Made by a program: the position numbers and the translations under genes. Below are positions 1-7,183 of a stretch of 7,356 nt of DNA, piece by piece; positions within the stretch are counted from its first letter, which is position 1; the number at the start of each line of letters is the position of its first letter. This DNA is from Thermoplasmata archaeon. GTDB taxonomy: Archaea; Thermoplasmatota; Thermoplasmata; SG8-5; JAGLSY01. The notes under the pieces were generated by a model, which was not told the DNA's origin, searched no databases, and worked only from the letters and a program-made list of their open reading frames with translations. The DNA is taken from positions 1-7,356 of the forward strand of contig JAGLSY010000104.1 of assembly GCA_023135545.1 (NCBI GenBank), read 5' to 3'.

Positions 1-20
1 TCAAGTTCTAGCAATGCCAT
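1..20 (-). CDS. Probable DppD/OppD-type peptide ABC transporter ATPase (5' end only)
   Basis: Only the first six codons and part of a seventh are present, reading M-A-L-L-E-L before the left edge. The ATG at 18-20 follows a strong Shine-Dalgarno (GGAGGTGA) that overlaps the end of the upstream permease gene. An overlapping ATG at 23-25 hits a stop after five codons, so it is not the start. Openings of the form MALLE(L/V) are common in DppD/OppD ATPases, which hydrolyse ATP on the cytoplasmic side to power import, and this gene usually follows dppC in such operons. The identity therefore rests on operon order and a very short peptide. It sits 4 bases after the dppC-type stop, so translational coupling is likely. 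Confidence 0.6.
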
Positions 21-36
21 CTCATCACCTCCTCCT
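21..36 (-). promoter_or_regulatory. Shine-Dalgarno of the dppD-type gene, embedded in the dppC-type 3' end
   Basis: The minus strand reads AGGAGGAGGTGATGAG before the ATG at 18-20. The AGG repeats encode the last arginines of the permease, and TGA (25-27) is its stop. GGAGGTGAT is a near-perfect match to the 16S anti-Shine-Dalgarno. One stretch thus serves as coding sequence, stop codon and ribosome-binding site. Confidence 0.75.
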
Positions 37-2322
37 CAATCTTGGATTTACTATCTCATCAAATGACCTTCCAAGAAGGAAAAATGACAGGCATATCAGG
101 GTGATACATATTCCCGGAGGCATAAGCCACCACCATGCGGTCAATGCGTTGGCGTGCTGGACGAAGTTCAGCATCATTCCCCAGCTCATGGTACGTGGGT
201 CACCCAGTCCGATGAAGCTAAGTGCGGCCTCGGCAAGGATGGCACCGCTCACGTAGAAGGTCATGTACAGAACAGCCAGTGGAAGAATGTTCGGCGCAAT
301 ATGCCTGAACATGATCCTCGTCTTGCTGGCTCCGGTAACCCTGGCAGAGTCGATAAACGGTCTTTCCTTTAAGGTCAGAACCTCTGACCTTATAACCCTG
401 GCAGTACCGCCCCATCCGACAATACCGATGATGAAGACAATGTTCCAGATGCTCGGTTCCATCAATGCTGCCAGTATAATCAAGAGCGGAAGTCCCGGGA
501 GCGTCAGAATAACGTCAGTGAACCTCATGAGAATGATGTCCACATTGCCTCCGTAATATCCGGATACAAGACCTACCAGCATACCTACGCTTATCGAGAA
601 TATAGCTGCAGCGAAACCGACCAACAGAGCGATCCTGGAACCCAGAAGAACCTGGCTGAGTATGTCCCTGCCCTGTGCGTCCGTGCCCAGGTAGTATTCT
701 ATGCCGCTTGCTGGCTTCTCATCCTCGTCCATTGTCCATGTAGGCGGCAGCGGGGCGATCATGTTGCCGGTACACCTGTATGAGTAAAATCTGGAGCTCT
801 CTCCAGTTACTGGATTGCCATCGGCATCCAGTTGAACCGTTGCAATAACCACCTCTCCTTCACCGATGTGCTGGGTGGTTCCCATGGCCAAATCATCGTA
901 GACAATCGGATTCTCAAAGGCAACACCCTCCAGGCTCTTCCTCCACTTTATCGAACCGTCTGAATTGACGGCGTAAAGCAAGGTGGAGTCATCTGTGGGG
1001 TCGCTGAGGGTCCCATTATGGTTTCTCACTGGAATAAATATGAGCCTTGAGTATATGGCATCGTAGTAGGGTGTGGCTACCACCGAGGTTGTCAATGCGT
1101 TGTTTATGGATGTGTCAAATGACAGTCTCACCATGGATACAGCTGTGCTATTCCTTGCCGTAGTAGATATCCTGTAAACATAACCCGTGCTTGAACCTAC
1201 AACAACCTCATTGCCGTCGCTTCTGACGTTGGGTGTTGTAAGGTTTCCAAGGTCCAGTTCTCCCAGGGTTTGGTCCACCTTATAGCCGCCTTCCCAGCCG
1301 GTAACCGGAAGCATGGTGGTTCCATCAAGAAGGTGCAATCTTCCGTCATCCGTCGTTATAAATACCATGCCGGCGGCCTCTTTCAGGTCGGTTGACAGGT
1401 ATGCCCTTCGGTTGTTGGCCGCATCCTCCTCCGGGTTGCCGCCAAGATAATCGTCTGATGCCTCGTAAACATTGTACATATCCCCTATTTGGGTGGCATC
1501 GGCGGTCCTGAAGCCGTATATTTCTCCGGCCGTTGTTCCTACATATACATACAGGCCGTTGTTGGAGGCTGCAGGCTGAGTGAGTGTTGCGTTTGCGAAG
1601 TTTATCACAGCCCTTGTGTTGAAAAGACCGTCAAACATGTACAGGGTTCCGGATGTTGTGGTCGCAAATATGAAATCCTCATGATCGAGGTTCCTGTTAA
1701 CAACTTCAAAGATATCCACGCCGACAACTTCCCCATCCAGGTTGAAGGCATATACGTTGGAGCCGGATGGCGCGTATTGGGAATTATACCCATCATGTAA
1801 CACGTACAGCGTACCGGCCTCAGTGCCGAATATCAGCCTGAAGTCCATGTCACTCGGGTCCCTCTTGGCACCATAGTTCATTCCAATGACATTTGATGAT
1901 ATAGGCGAGTTGGTTTCAAAGGCACCGGACCAGCCCTGCCAGGCCTTGCTTCCGTCAGACGATGATTTGGCATAAAGTCCGTAAGGCGCTACGATACTCC
2001 CATCGCCGCCCGCTAGATATATTCTGTCAACCGGCATAGAGTTGGCCGATGGCACTATACGTTCAACGATGCTGGTTGTTACTATTCCATCGCTCGGCTG
2101 GTCAAGGAAGTTCTCGACCAGAACAACATCCTCGTCAGGCGCAAACCAGTCTATAGGGTGTCTGAGGCCCATAAAGGGCGACATTAAAGCTACCAGTATG
2201 AAGGCAACCATGATTGCCAGACCCAGCAGGCCTACCTTGTTCTCCTTGAAGAGGTCCCAGTTGTGTATGAATGAACGCTTGTAATCCCTGAATTTTTCCT
2301 TAAGTTGTTTTGATGTTACCAT
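25..2322 (-). CDS. DppC-type peptide ABC permease with large external beta-propeller insertion
   Basis: This is one of the two membrane subunits of a peptide importer. The protein is 765 aa from the ATG at 2320-2322; family members are usually about 280-320 aa. A cytoplasmic N-terminus is followed by TM1 at about residues 29-50. The next 490 residues are a beta-rich insertion with repeated PQQ/WD-like blades. The normal permease then resumes with the box YLGTDAQGRDILSQ at 544-557, TM helices from about 564, the EAA-type ATPase-contact loop at about 651-683 (ERPFIDSARVTGASKTRI), the AEAALSFIGLGD motif at 697-708 and the closing NPRLRRR. A GTG at 2329-2331 would add three residues, but it overlaps the Shine-Dalgarno GGAGG (2331-2335), which lies 8 bases before the ATG, so the ATG is preferred. 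The gene is 13 bases after the dppB-type stop. Core motifs are intact, so the subunit is probably functional. The role of the propeller is unknown. Confidence 0.93.
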   Translation of the reverse strand: MVTSKQLKEKFRDYKRSFIHNWDLFKENKVGLLGLAIMVAFILVALMSPFMGLRHPIDWFAPDEDVVLVENFLDQPSDGIVTTSIVERIVPSANSMPVDRIYLAGGDGSIVAPYGLYAKSSSDGSKAWQGWSGAFETNSPISSNVIGMNYGAKRDPSDMDFRLIFGTEAGTLYVLHDGYNSQYAPSGSNVYAFNLDGEVVGVDIFEVVNRNLDHEDFIFATTTSGTLYMFDGLFNTRAVINFANATLTQPAASNNGLYVYVGTTAGEIYGFRTADATQIGDMYNVYEASDDYLGGNPEEDAANNRRAYLSTDLKEAAGMVFITTDDGRLHLLDGTTMLPVTGWEGGYKVDQTLGELDLGNLTTPNVRSDGNEVVVGSSTGYVYRISTTARNSTAVSMVRLSFDTSINNALTTSVVATPYYDAIYSRLIFIPVRNHNGTLSDPTDDSTLLYAVNSDGSIKWRKSLEGVAFENPIVYDDLAMGTTQHIGEGEVVIATVQLDADGNPVTGESSRFYSYRCTGNMIAPLPPTWTMDEDEKPASGIEYYLGTDAQGRDILSQVLLGSRIALLVGFAAAIFSISVGMLVGLVSGYYGGNVDIILMRFTDVILTLPGLPLLIILAALMEPSIWNIVFIIGIVGWGGTARVIRSEVLTLKERPFIDSARVTGASKTRIMFRHIAPNILPLAVLYMTFYVSGAILAEAALSFIGLGDPRTMSWGMMLNFVQHANALTAWWWLMPPGICITLICLSFFLLGRSFDEIVNPRLRRR
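703..2166 (-). other. PQQ/WD-like beta-propeller insertion in the DppC-type permease (residues ~53-540)
   Basis: The segment lies between TM1 and the GTDAQGRD box, where the family normally has a short external loop. It shows eight blade-like strand pairs with small-residue turns: near residues 99-128, 162-198 (IFGTEAGTLYVLHDG), 217-232 (FIFATTTSGTLYMFDG), 258-272 (YVYVGTTAGEIYGFR), 319-335 (VFITTDDGRLHLLDG), 372-386 (VVVGSSTGYVYRIS), 426-461 (LLYAVNSDGSIKWRKSL) and 489-523. Spacing is about 40-63 residues. The G-x-(L/I/V)-Y-x-(L/F) core and the YAVNSDGSIKW element are typical of PQQ-type propellers. Four N-glycosylation sequons (N244, N360, N391, N436) fall here and none elsewhere in the protein. 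No PQQ binding can be claimed, because many of these propellers bind no cofactor. Limits are approximate. Confidence 0.82.
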
Positions 2323-2328
2323 TTTTCT

Positions 2329-2337
2329 CACCTCCTC
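2329..2337 (-). promoter_or_regulatory. Shine-Dalgarno deciding the dppC-type start
   Basis: Read on the minus strand, the site is GAGGAGGTG, with GGAGG at 2331-2335. It overlaps the upstream stop codon TGA (2336-2338). Its 8-base spacing fits the ATG at 2320-2322, whereas a GTG start at 2329-2331 would lie within the ribosome-binding site itself. Confidence 0.8.
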
Positions 2338-4306
2338 ATAGTTGCACCCTCGGGTCTAGATACGCATATAGAATATCGGCAAACATATTGCCGAGAACGG
2401 TCATGCCAGCCATTATGTAGAATGCTCCCTGAACGATCGGGTAGTTGTGCATCAATGTCCCTCTGACCAGCAATGTTCCCATTCCTGGCCACGAAAATAT
2501 GGTCTCTGTCAGAACACCGCCGCTGATGATTCCGCCCACGGCAAGGGCCATGGATGTCACCACGGGAAGCATGGCGTTCCTGGCAGCGTGCTTGTAAACC
2601 ACAGTTCTGGGCCTAAGACCTTTGGCTCTGGCTGTGGTGATAAAGTCTTCTCCCATAACCTCGAGCATGGAGCTTCTCATGAGCAATACCGTACCTGCAA
2701 GACTTAATATGGAAAGTGTCATCAAAGGCAAAGCCAGATGCCATAAGACATCAGATACATAAGCCATGCCTAATAGCCTCTCGCCAGTTTCACTAATTCC
2801 TCCCATTCCGCTCAGCGGGAACCATTCCAGTTGCACGAAGAATATCCATTGTGCGATAAGCGCAGACCAGAAGATGGGCATGGAATACATGAATAGGGTC
2901 ACTACAATAGTGCTCAATTCCAGGACAGAGCCGCGCCTCCAGGCCACTATGACACCGATGATGATACCGATCATAAAACTGAGTATCAGTGAGCTGCCGA
3001 ACAACAGCAAGGTCGGGGGAATTTTCTCCAGCATTACATCCCACACTGGACGGCTGTCCTCAAAGGAGATGCCGAAGTCGAAGAGGAGCATTGATTTCAT
3101 GTAAAAGTAAAACTGCTCAAGCATACTTCTGTCAACGATGTCGTTGGGGTGTTTGAAAAACACATCTGAAGATGAGCCATCCGGAAATGTTAATGTCGCC
3201 TCCAGGTTGCCCTCCACACGATTACCATTGCTCTGGACCGCGGTCACGTTAGTGACTATCTCCGGAACATTGTCGGAACTGTAGATGAAAGGATATTCAT
3301 CCACGAGAACGTGCTGCTGCTCTCTTTTTATGCTGAAGTCCGATAACACTGTGGAATCAGCAGGTATCTGGAGGCTTGACGGGGCTGCATTGACGGGGAA
3401 GGAGGAAAATGCCTCAAATCCGTCTGCAATCACCGAAATTTCAAACATACCATTTATAGGAATAGAGTAAGAAGACGCGTTGTACCAGTTGGCACCGCCA
3501 GAGGAAAGGGTCAATTGCTGGGAGGTGTTGTCTGGTGTTGCCACTGTCATGGTAACCGAGGATACTCCCTCGGCCCGTGCCCTGATGACTATGCCATCGC
3601 CGGTTTCATCAATGCTTCCGTCTGGAACATCTATGTTGACATTCCACACTTTTAATTCAGAAACAACAGATGCTATGTTGCCAGTGGCATCGGTGGTGAC
3701 ATTGAACCTCATCGCGGCCGAGGCCACATTTTTGTTAACATCGGTTGCCTCGAGCCTTACGGTGTAGATACCTTCCATCACATCTTCTATTTCCCTGGTG
3801 AAAGCACCGGCTGTGGTTTCAGATTCTGTAAAGACCACATCATCTATTATGGTGAAATCCGGGTAAATTATATCTGCTCTCACGTTTCTGAAATTGCTTT
3901 GGTCCGTGGCGTTAAGCACCAAAGATATGGTCGTGTTACCAGACGCTACCGCATCCAGATTATATATCACCGGTGGATTCATATCGGTCTGTGCCGGGTC
4001 AATATTCACGTTAAAAGTGGCTTGCATAGTATCTCCCCCGGATTCGATTTCTATGGTGTACTGCCCTATTTCTGTGGGGTTGAAGGTGTACAAGAAATAT
4101 TCGCCCGGGAGTTCTATCTCCTTTGCAAAGCCATATCTCAATGCAATTTGGTTTCTCTCAATCTCTGTTATTCCTGGTGTCATGAAAAGGCCCATAGCCG
4201 CACTGCCAGGCATCAGCCTGAACAGCACGAAAAGCAGGACCAGGACAATCAACAAGGTGACTACCATGTGGATTGTCCGTTTGACCAGATATTTCCTCAA
4301 TCTCAT
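2336..4306 (-). CDS. DppB-type peptide ABC permease with large external Ig-like insertion
   Basis: This is the second membrane subunit of the peptide importer, 656 aa against a usual 305-340. TM1 lies at about residues 11-31, followed by the family-typical RLMPGSAA and a short helical stretch to about residue 61. About 325 residues of beta-rich, sequon-bearing sequence are then inserted. The permease resumes at LEQFYFYMKSMLLFDFGISF (396-415), which corresponds to the family's Y-x-x-x-L-x-G-D-x-G-x-S region. TM helices follow at about 431-455, 465-490, 520-545, 580-605 and 625-650, with an EAA loop at about 551-580 (GEDFITTARAKGLRPRTV), the motif TETIFSWPGMG (600-610) and the tail DPRVQL. The ATG at 4304-4306 is preceded by GGAG eight bases upstream. 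An overlapping ATG in the GGAGATG site ends after three codons. The gene lies 71 bases after the binding-protein gene and 13 before the dppC-type gene. Confidence 0.93.
   Translation of the reverse strand: MRLRKYLVKRTIHMVVTLLIVLVLLFVLFRLMPGSAAMGLFMTPGITEIERNQIALRYGFAKEIELPGEYFLYTFNPTEIGQYTIEIESGGDTMQATFNVNIDPAQTDMNPPVIYNLDAVASGNTTISLVLNATDQSNFRNVRADIIYPDFTIIDDVVFTESETTAGAFTREIEDVMEGIYTVRLEATDVNKNVASAAMRFNVTTDATGNIASVVSELKVWNVNIDVPDGSIDETGDGIVIRARAEGVSSVTMTVATPDNTSQQLTLSSGGANWYNASSYSIPINGMFEISVIADGFEAFSSFPVNAAPSSLQIPADSTVLSDFSIKREQQHVLVDEYPFIYSSDNVPEIVTNVTAVQSNGNRVEGNLEATLTFPDGSSSDVFFKHPNDIVDRSMLEQFYFYMKSMLLFDFGISFEDSRPVWDVMLEKIPPTLLLFGSSLILSFMIGIIIGVIVAWRRGSVLELSTIVVTLFMYSMPIFWSALIAQWIFFVQLEWFPLSGMGGISETGERLLGMAYVSDVLWHLALPLMTLSILSLAGTVLLMRSSMLEVMGEDFITTARAKGLRPRTVVYKHAARNAMLPVVTSMALAVGGIISGGVLTETIFSWPGMGTLLVRGTLMHNYPIVQGAFYIMAGMTVLGNMFADILYAYLDPRVQL
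3143..4123 (-). other. Ig/fibronectin-like insertion in the DppB-type permease (residues ~62-388)
   Basis: This sits in the external loop between TM1 and TM2. At least three, perhaps four, beta-sandwich modules can be read. The first is around 70-102 (FNPTEIGQYTIEIESGG). The second is around 110-204, with paired strands, EGIYTVRLEATDVNKNVAS and a closing FNV. The third is around 212-307 (GDGIVIRARAEGVSSVTMTV, then GMFEISVIADGFEAF). A last, less clear one lies around 345-386 (NLEATLTFPDGSSSDVFF). The form 'xYTVxLxAxDxxxN' is typical of Ig-like modules in surface proteins. All six sequons of the protein (N124, N132, N202, N260, N276, N353) lie here. Module boundaries are inferred by eye. Confidence 0.75.
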
Positions 4307-4347
4307 TTAAACATCTCCGATTGCCTTTCTTTCTCTCGGCCATCCCG

Positions 4348-4387
4348 AAAAAAAGATAAAGGAAGGGCGCTAGTAAACTAGGCCCTT
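4348..4387 (-). terminator. Hairpin plus T-rich tract at the end of the binding-protein gene
   Basis: On the minus strand, AAGGGCCTAGT (4377-4387) can pair with ACTAGCGCCCTT (4363-4374), giving an 11-bp stem with one bulged base and a two-base loop that would open to four. The run TTTATCTTTTTTT (4348-4360) follows after two C residues. The TAG stop of the binding-protein gene (4378-4380) is inside the 5' arm. T-rich tracts are the main determinant of archaeal intrinsic termination, and hairpin plus T-run is the bacterial form, so partial termination is plausible either way. The element may instead protect the mRNA 3' end. Confidence 0.6.
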
Positions 4388-7167
4388 ATTCTTCTGAACA
4401 CTGCTGTTGCAACAGCCGCTATGGAGAACACCGATGCCACTATCAGGAAGGACGGGAATGGTGTCTCTTTCTTATCCTCTATGTCAGGGATATCGATTAC
4501 GTTGATCGGCATCGACTGTGTACCGTTCTTGAAGCCGTCCTTGAACGCAATAACGCTCACTGCGTACTCCTTGTCCTCATCGATATCCTCTGCCTTGAAT
4601 GAAAAGGTTGCCTTGCCATCCTGGTCCGTGGGCGTTGTTGCCGGTGTTAAGGCCGGACCTTTCGGGTCCACCTGTATCACAACATCAGAGTTGGCTACAG
4701 GGTTGCCGGCCTGGTCTGTCACAGTCACCACCACGCTGGTCTGGCCCGGTGTTCCCGTGGCATCCTTGTCATCTATAACATCGGGGTCGGCCTCCATCTG
4801 AACCGCAAGGAAATCCACACCTTCGGGATAGGCTGTGAGCAGGGTCAGTTTTCCGGGGGCATCATCATACTCTTCCAGTTCAGCACTCTTGATCTCTATC
4901 AGAATTCCAGAGCCGTTCTTGACGAATTCCTCGGTCGGAGGTACGTAAGGTGCCGTGAAGGTCGTCCTGAACTTACCGCTGGAGTCTGTTGTTCCATTAT
5001 ACACGGACAATGTACCGTTGGTTACTGCCAGCTCGACGAATGCGCCCTTGATGGGTGTCCTCTCCAGAGTGTCTCCGCTCTTCACGATAGCCGTGACGAG
5101 AATCTCGACATCCGCCGTGGCATTGGATTCAATGGCTGACACGGTGTTAACGAACCTTGCATTGAGCCACTTGTTCGATGGCGGCTTCAACTCGAGGAGG
5201 GACCTCCAATTGTAGATAGAACCTGATGCGCCGGTCACCCAGCCGGTGAACCTGTCTGCCCGGTAAGCCTCGATATTTGTCCTGAAGTAAAGAACGTCAT
5301 AGGGCAAGTCGTATGCGACTGCTGCCTGAGCATCCTGGATAAGCTCGAGTCTTGCATCCTCATCGCCGGTCTCCCTTGCCTCGTCAATTATGGCATCGAA
5401 ACTGGAATTTGAATATCCTGGATAGTTCTGGCCTTCCGCAGCCGTCTCCGAATGGAAGAAGGCGTACAGGAAATCTGTGGGGTCGCTTCCTATCCTCCAT
5501 CCGAGAATATACATGTCAAAGTCCCTCTGGTCAATGTGGTTGACGATGGTTCCGAAGTCCATGGCGATTGAGTCGGCGTTGATACCGACATCCTGCATCT
5601 GCTTGGCAATCATCAATCCTGCCTGGGCCCTGATAGGGTCGTAATCTGCAGGCGGTGTCAAAATCTTGATCAAACCACCTTCTGAGTTTCCTATGGGCGA
5701 GCCGTCGGGGTTGAGCCACCAGTTGCCTGGACCTGGCTCTTCGCCAGGTTTGGTCAGCTTGTAGTCTGCCCTCTCCAAAATCTTCTTGGCCTCTGGCGGG
5801 TCAAACATGTATTTCGGAATGGTCTCGTTGTACCAGGTACTGATCGATGATACAGGGCCGTCCCCGGGAATTCCGAAGTTCTGCAACAGCCTCTGGACAA
5901 TGGTCTGCTTGTCAATACAGTGGGCTATAGCCTTCCTGAGGGGCATTCCGGTATCTTCACCGGTCTCCGCGTTATATCCGAAGGACCTTCTGTTGGGCCT
6001 CATGTTGTATGCCAAATAGAAGAAACCCTTCTCTGCAGACTGCTTGACACCGAGATCCGGTTCATTCATGATCTCCTGAACGAAGGTCGGTGGAATCGAC
6101 CATGCAATATAATCAACATCATTGTTCTTCAGTGCAAGCACCGCCTGCTCTGCCGTCTTGTAAATCTTGAATACCATAGCCTCTATAGTAGGCTGCTTTG
6201 CAAGTCCATCTGGATCATAATGTGTGCCATCTTCTTGCTCGCCCCATCCTTCCGTGTAGAAGTGATCTCTGAAGGTGATTACCTTGGAACTGACCCCAGG
6301 AATCCAAGAATCGAAGTAGAAGGGGCCGCTACCTATTGCAGTCGGGTTGTCCCAGGCAAGTGCTGCTGCACTGTCCCAGGCCTTGACGTGGTCCTTGATG
6401 TATCCTGGGTCAGTCCATATCATCGTGTCATCGTATGCCTGGCCAGAAATGGTTGTACCCCATATGTGATATGGAAGCAGGAAAGCAGATAAGGTGTTCC
6501 TGAAAAAGTCGGCGAAGGGTGACTGGAGCTCGAATCTCAAAGCTGCCTGGTTGCCCTCCTCGTAGACTTTCGTGATGTGAAGGTAGTGGTCATCGGTAAA
6601 GTTTGAACCGGCACCACCGCCCTCATCCATCAAACACTTGACACTGGATACCCAATCAGGCAACTGTGACTGGATGTGGTATGAGAACATAACGTCTCTT
6701 ATGGTCATCTGGGTTCCATCGTGCCATGTCACACCTGTAAAATCATAGAATATGGTTGCCTCGGATATTCCGCCGGTCAGGTCCCAGTCTTCCTCTGGAG
6801 TGAAACCGAAAACACCTTGGTTCATATCGTCCCATCCCCACGCGTCATCGGCACCCTTTCCGGTTCCATTGGCCGAGCCAACAGCAATGTAGGGTATGAG
6901 TTCGTCGGTGTCCGGGTCGGAGTTGAGCGGACCATCATATAGATATCCAATAACGTTCCATGTCCAGACATCACCCGCAACCAGCGGGTTCAGGGTCTTG
7001 ACATCATCCTGCATTGCGATTCTCAAAACATATGTGTTATCATCCTGTCTTGTACCCGCATCCGGGGCCGCGACAGCTACTGGAAAAGAGCTTACGATAA
7101 ACATGAAAACAAATGCTATCGCGAAAACTGCTATTCCTCTACCTCTTGCACAACCATTTTTAATCAT
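4378..7167 (-). CDS. Peptide-type ABC solute-binding protein (SBP_bac_5 family) with two C-terminal Ig-like domains and membrane anchor
   Basis: This is the extracytoplasmic receptor that would capture peptides or similar solutes and hand them to the DppB/DppC-type permeases encoded next. It is 929 aa; family members are usually about 520-600. Residues 1-34 form a Sec signal (basic start, hydrophobic core, cleavage near AVAA-PDAG) with no lipobox. The binding domain spans about 45-660. Recognisable pieces are LRIAMQDDVKTLNPL (48-62), the GVTWHDGTQMTIRDVMFSY region (145-163), SGPFYFDSW (280-288), PLRKAIAHCIDKQTI (409-423) and an ILGWRIGSDP stretch (554-563). Two Ig-like domains follow at about 680-785 and 788-893, then a hydrophobic segment at 904-923 ending in FRRIRA. 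Nine N-X-S/T sequons are present. The ATG at 7165-7167 has AAGGAGGTAA upstream with GGAGG eight bases away. The substrate cannot be told from sequence: peptides are the family default, but sugars and nickel also occur. Confidence 0.93.
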   Translation of the reverse strand: MIKNGCARGRGIAVFAIAFVFMFIVSSFPVAVAAPDAGTRQDDNTYVLRIAMQDDVKTLNPLVAGDVWTWNVIGYLYDGPLNSDPDTDELIPYIAVGSANGTGKGADDAWGWDDMNQGVFGFTPEEDWDLTGGISEATIFYDFTGVTWHDGTQMTIRDVMFSYHIQSQLPDWVSSVKCLMDEGGGAGSNFTDDHYLHITKVYEEGNQAALRFELQSPFADFFRNTLSAFLLPYHIWGTTISGQAYDDTMIWTDPGYIKDHVKAWDSAAALAWDNPTAIGSGPFYFDSWIPGVSSKVITFRDHFYTEGWGEQEDGTHYDPDGLAKQPTIEAMVFKIYKTAEQAVLALKNNDVDYIAWSIPPTFVQEIMNEPDLGVKQSAEKGFFYLAYNMRPNRRSFGYNAETGEDTGMPLRKAIAHCIDKQTIVQRLLQNFGIPGDGPVSSISTWYNETIPKYMFDPPEAKKILERADYKLTKPGEEPGPGNWWLNPDGSPIGNSEGGLIKILTPPADYDPIRAQAGLMIAKQMQDVGINADSIAMDFGTIVNHIDQRDFDMYILGWRIGSDPTDFLYAFFHSETAAEGQNYPGYSNSSFDAIIDEARETGDEDARLELIQDAQAAVAYDLPYDVLYFRTNIEAYRADRFTGWVTGASGSIYNWRSLLELKPPSNKWLNARFVNTVSAIESNATADVEILVTAIVKSGDTLERTPIKGAFVELAVTNGTLSVYNGTTDSSGKFRTTFTAPYVPPTEEFVKNGSGILIEIKSAELEEYDDAPGKLTLLTAYPEGVDFLAVQMEADPDVIDDKDATGTPGQTSVVVTVTDQAGNPVANSDVVIQVDPKGPALTPATTPTDQDGKATFSFKAEDIDEDKEYAVSVIAFKDGFKNGTQSMPINVIDIPDIEDKKETPFPSFLIVASVFSIAAVATAVFRRIRA
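4399..4458 (-). other. C-terminal membrane anchor of the binding protein
   Basis: Residues 904-923 (FPSFLIVASVFSIAAVATAV) are hydrophobic and followed by FRRIRA, with an acidic/lysine stretch and ETPFP just before. This tripartite form is a stop-transfer anchor with the basic tail inside the cell. It resembles archaeal surface-protein tails, some of which are archaeosortase targets, but no exact PGF-type motif is present. Confidence 0.75.
4489..5130 (-). other. Two tandem Ig-like (Big/invasin-type) domains in the binding protein
   Basis: Domain 1 (about residues 680-785) has TPIKGAFVELAVTNGTL followed by TDSSGKFRTTFTAP. Domain 2 (about 788-893) has SVVVTVTDQAGNPVANSDV, then TPTDQDGKATFSFKA and YAVSVIAFKDG. 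The 'V-x-D-x-x-G-N-P-V-x-x-x-x-V' opening and the 'T-D-x-x-G-K-x-x-x-x-F' second half are the classic signature of Big_1/invasin-type repeats, seen twice here. They probably act as a stalk that holds the binding domain away from the membrane anchor. Similar modules in both permeases suggest a shared surface layer. Confidence 0.8.
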
Positions 7168-7172
7168 TTTAA

Positions 7173-7183
7173 TTACCTCCTTC
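7173..7183 (-). promoter_or_regulatory. Shine-Dalgarno of the binding-protein gene
   Basis: The minus strand reads AAGGAGGTAAT. GGAGG (7176-7180) is eight bases before the ATG at 7165-7167. This fixes the start and shows that the transcript has a leader rather than being leaderless. Confidence 0.8.

Noticed and set aside
703..2166. Possibility that the propeller is a separate gene or an assembly chimera joined to a permease
   Set aside because: The frame is continuous from TM1 through the blades to the permease core with no stop, and the partner permease has a comparable insertion at the same place, which argues for a true fusion.
2323..2331. GTG start that would add three residues to the DppC-type permease
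   Set aside because: The GTG overlaps the Shine-Dalgarno GGAGGTG itself. The ATG at 2320-2322 has the proper 8-base spacing.
4158..4343. Minus-strand 61-codon frame starting in the gap before the DppB-type gene
   Set aside because: It has no convincing ribosome-binding site and runs out of frame through the 5' end of the permease gene. An upstream-ORF role cannot be excluded but nothing supports it.
3894..4381. Two overlapping plus-strand frames of 138 and 160 codons
   Set aside because: Both are antisense to the 5' part of the DppB-type gene and overlap each other in different frames. Their hydrophobic runs mirror the real gene's TM1 region.
5920..6492. 190-codon open frame on the plus strand
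   Set aside because: It lies wholly antisense to the conserved binding-protein domain, its translation has no recognisable family or domain pattern, and it is explained by the codon composition of the real gene.
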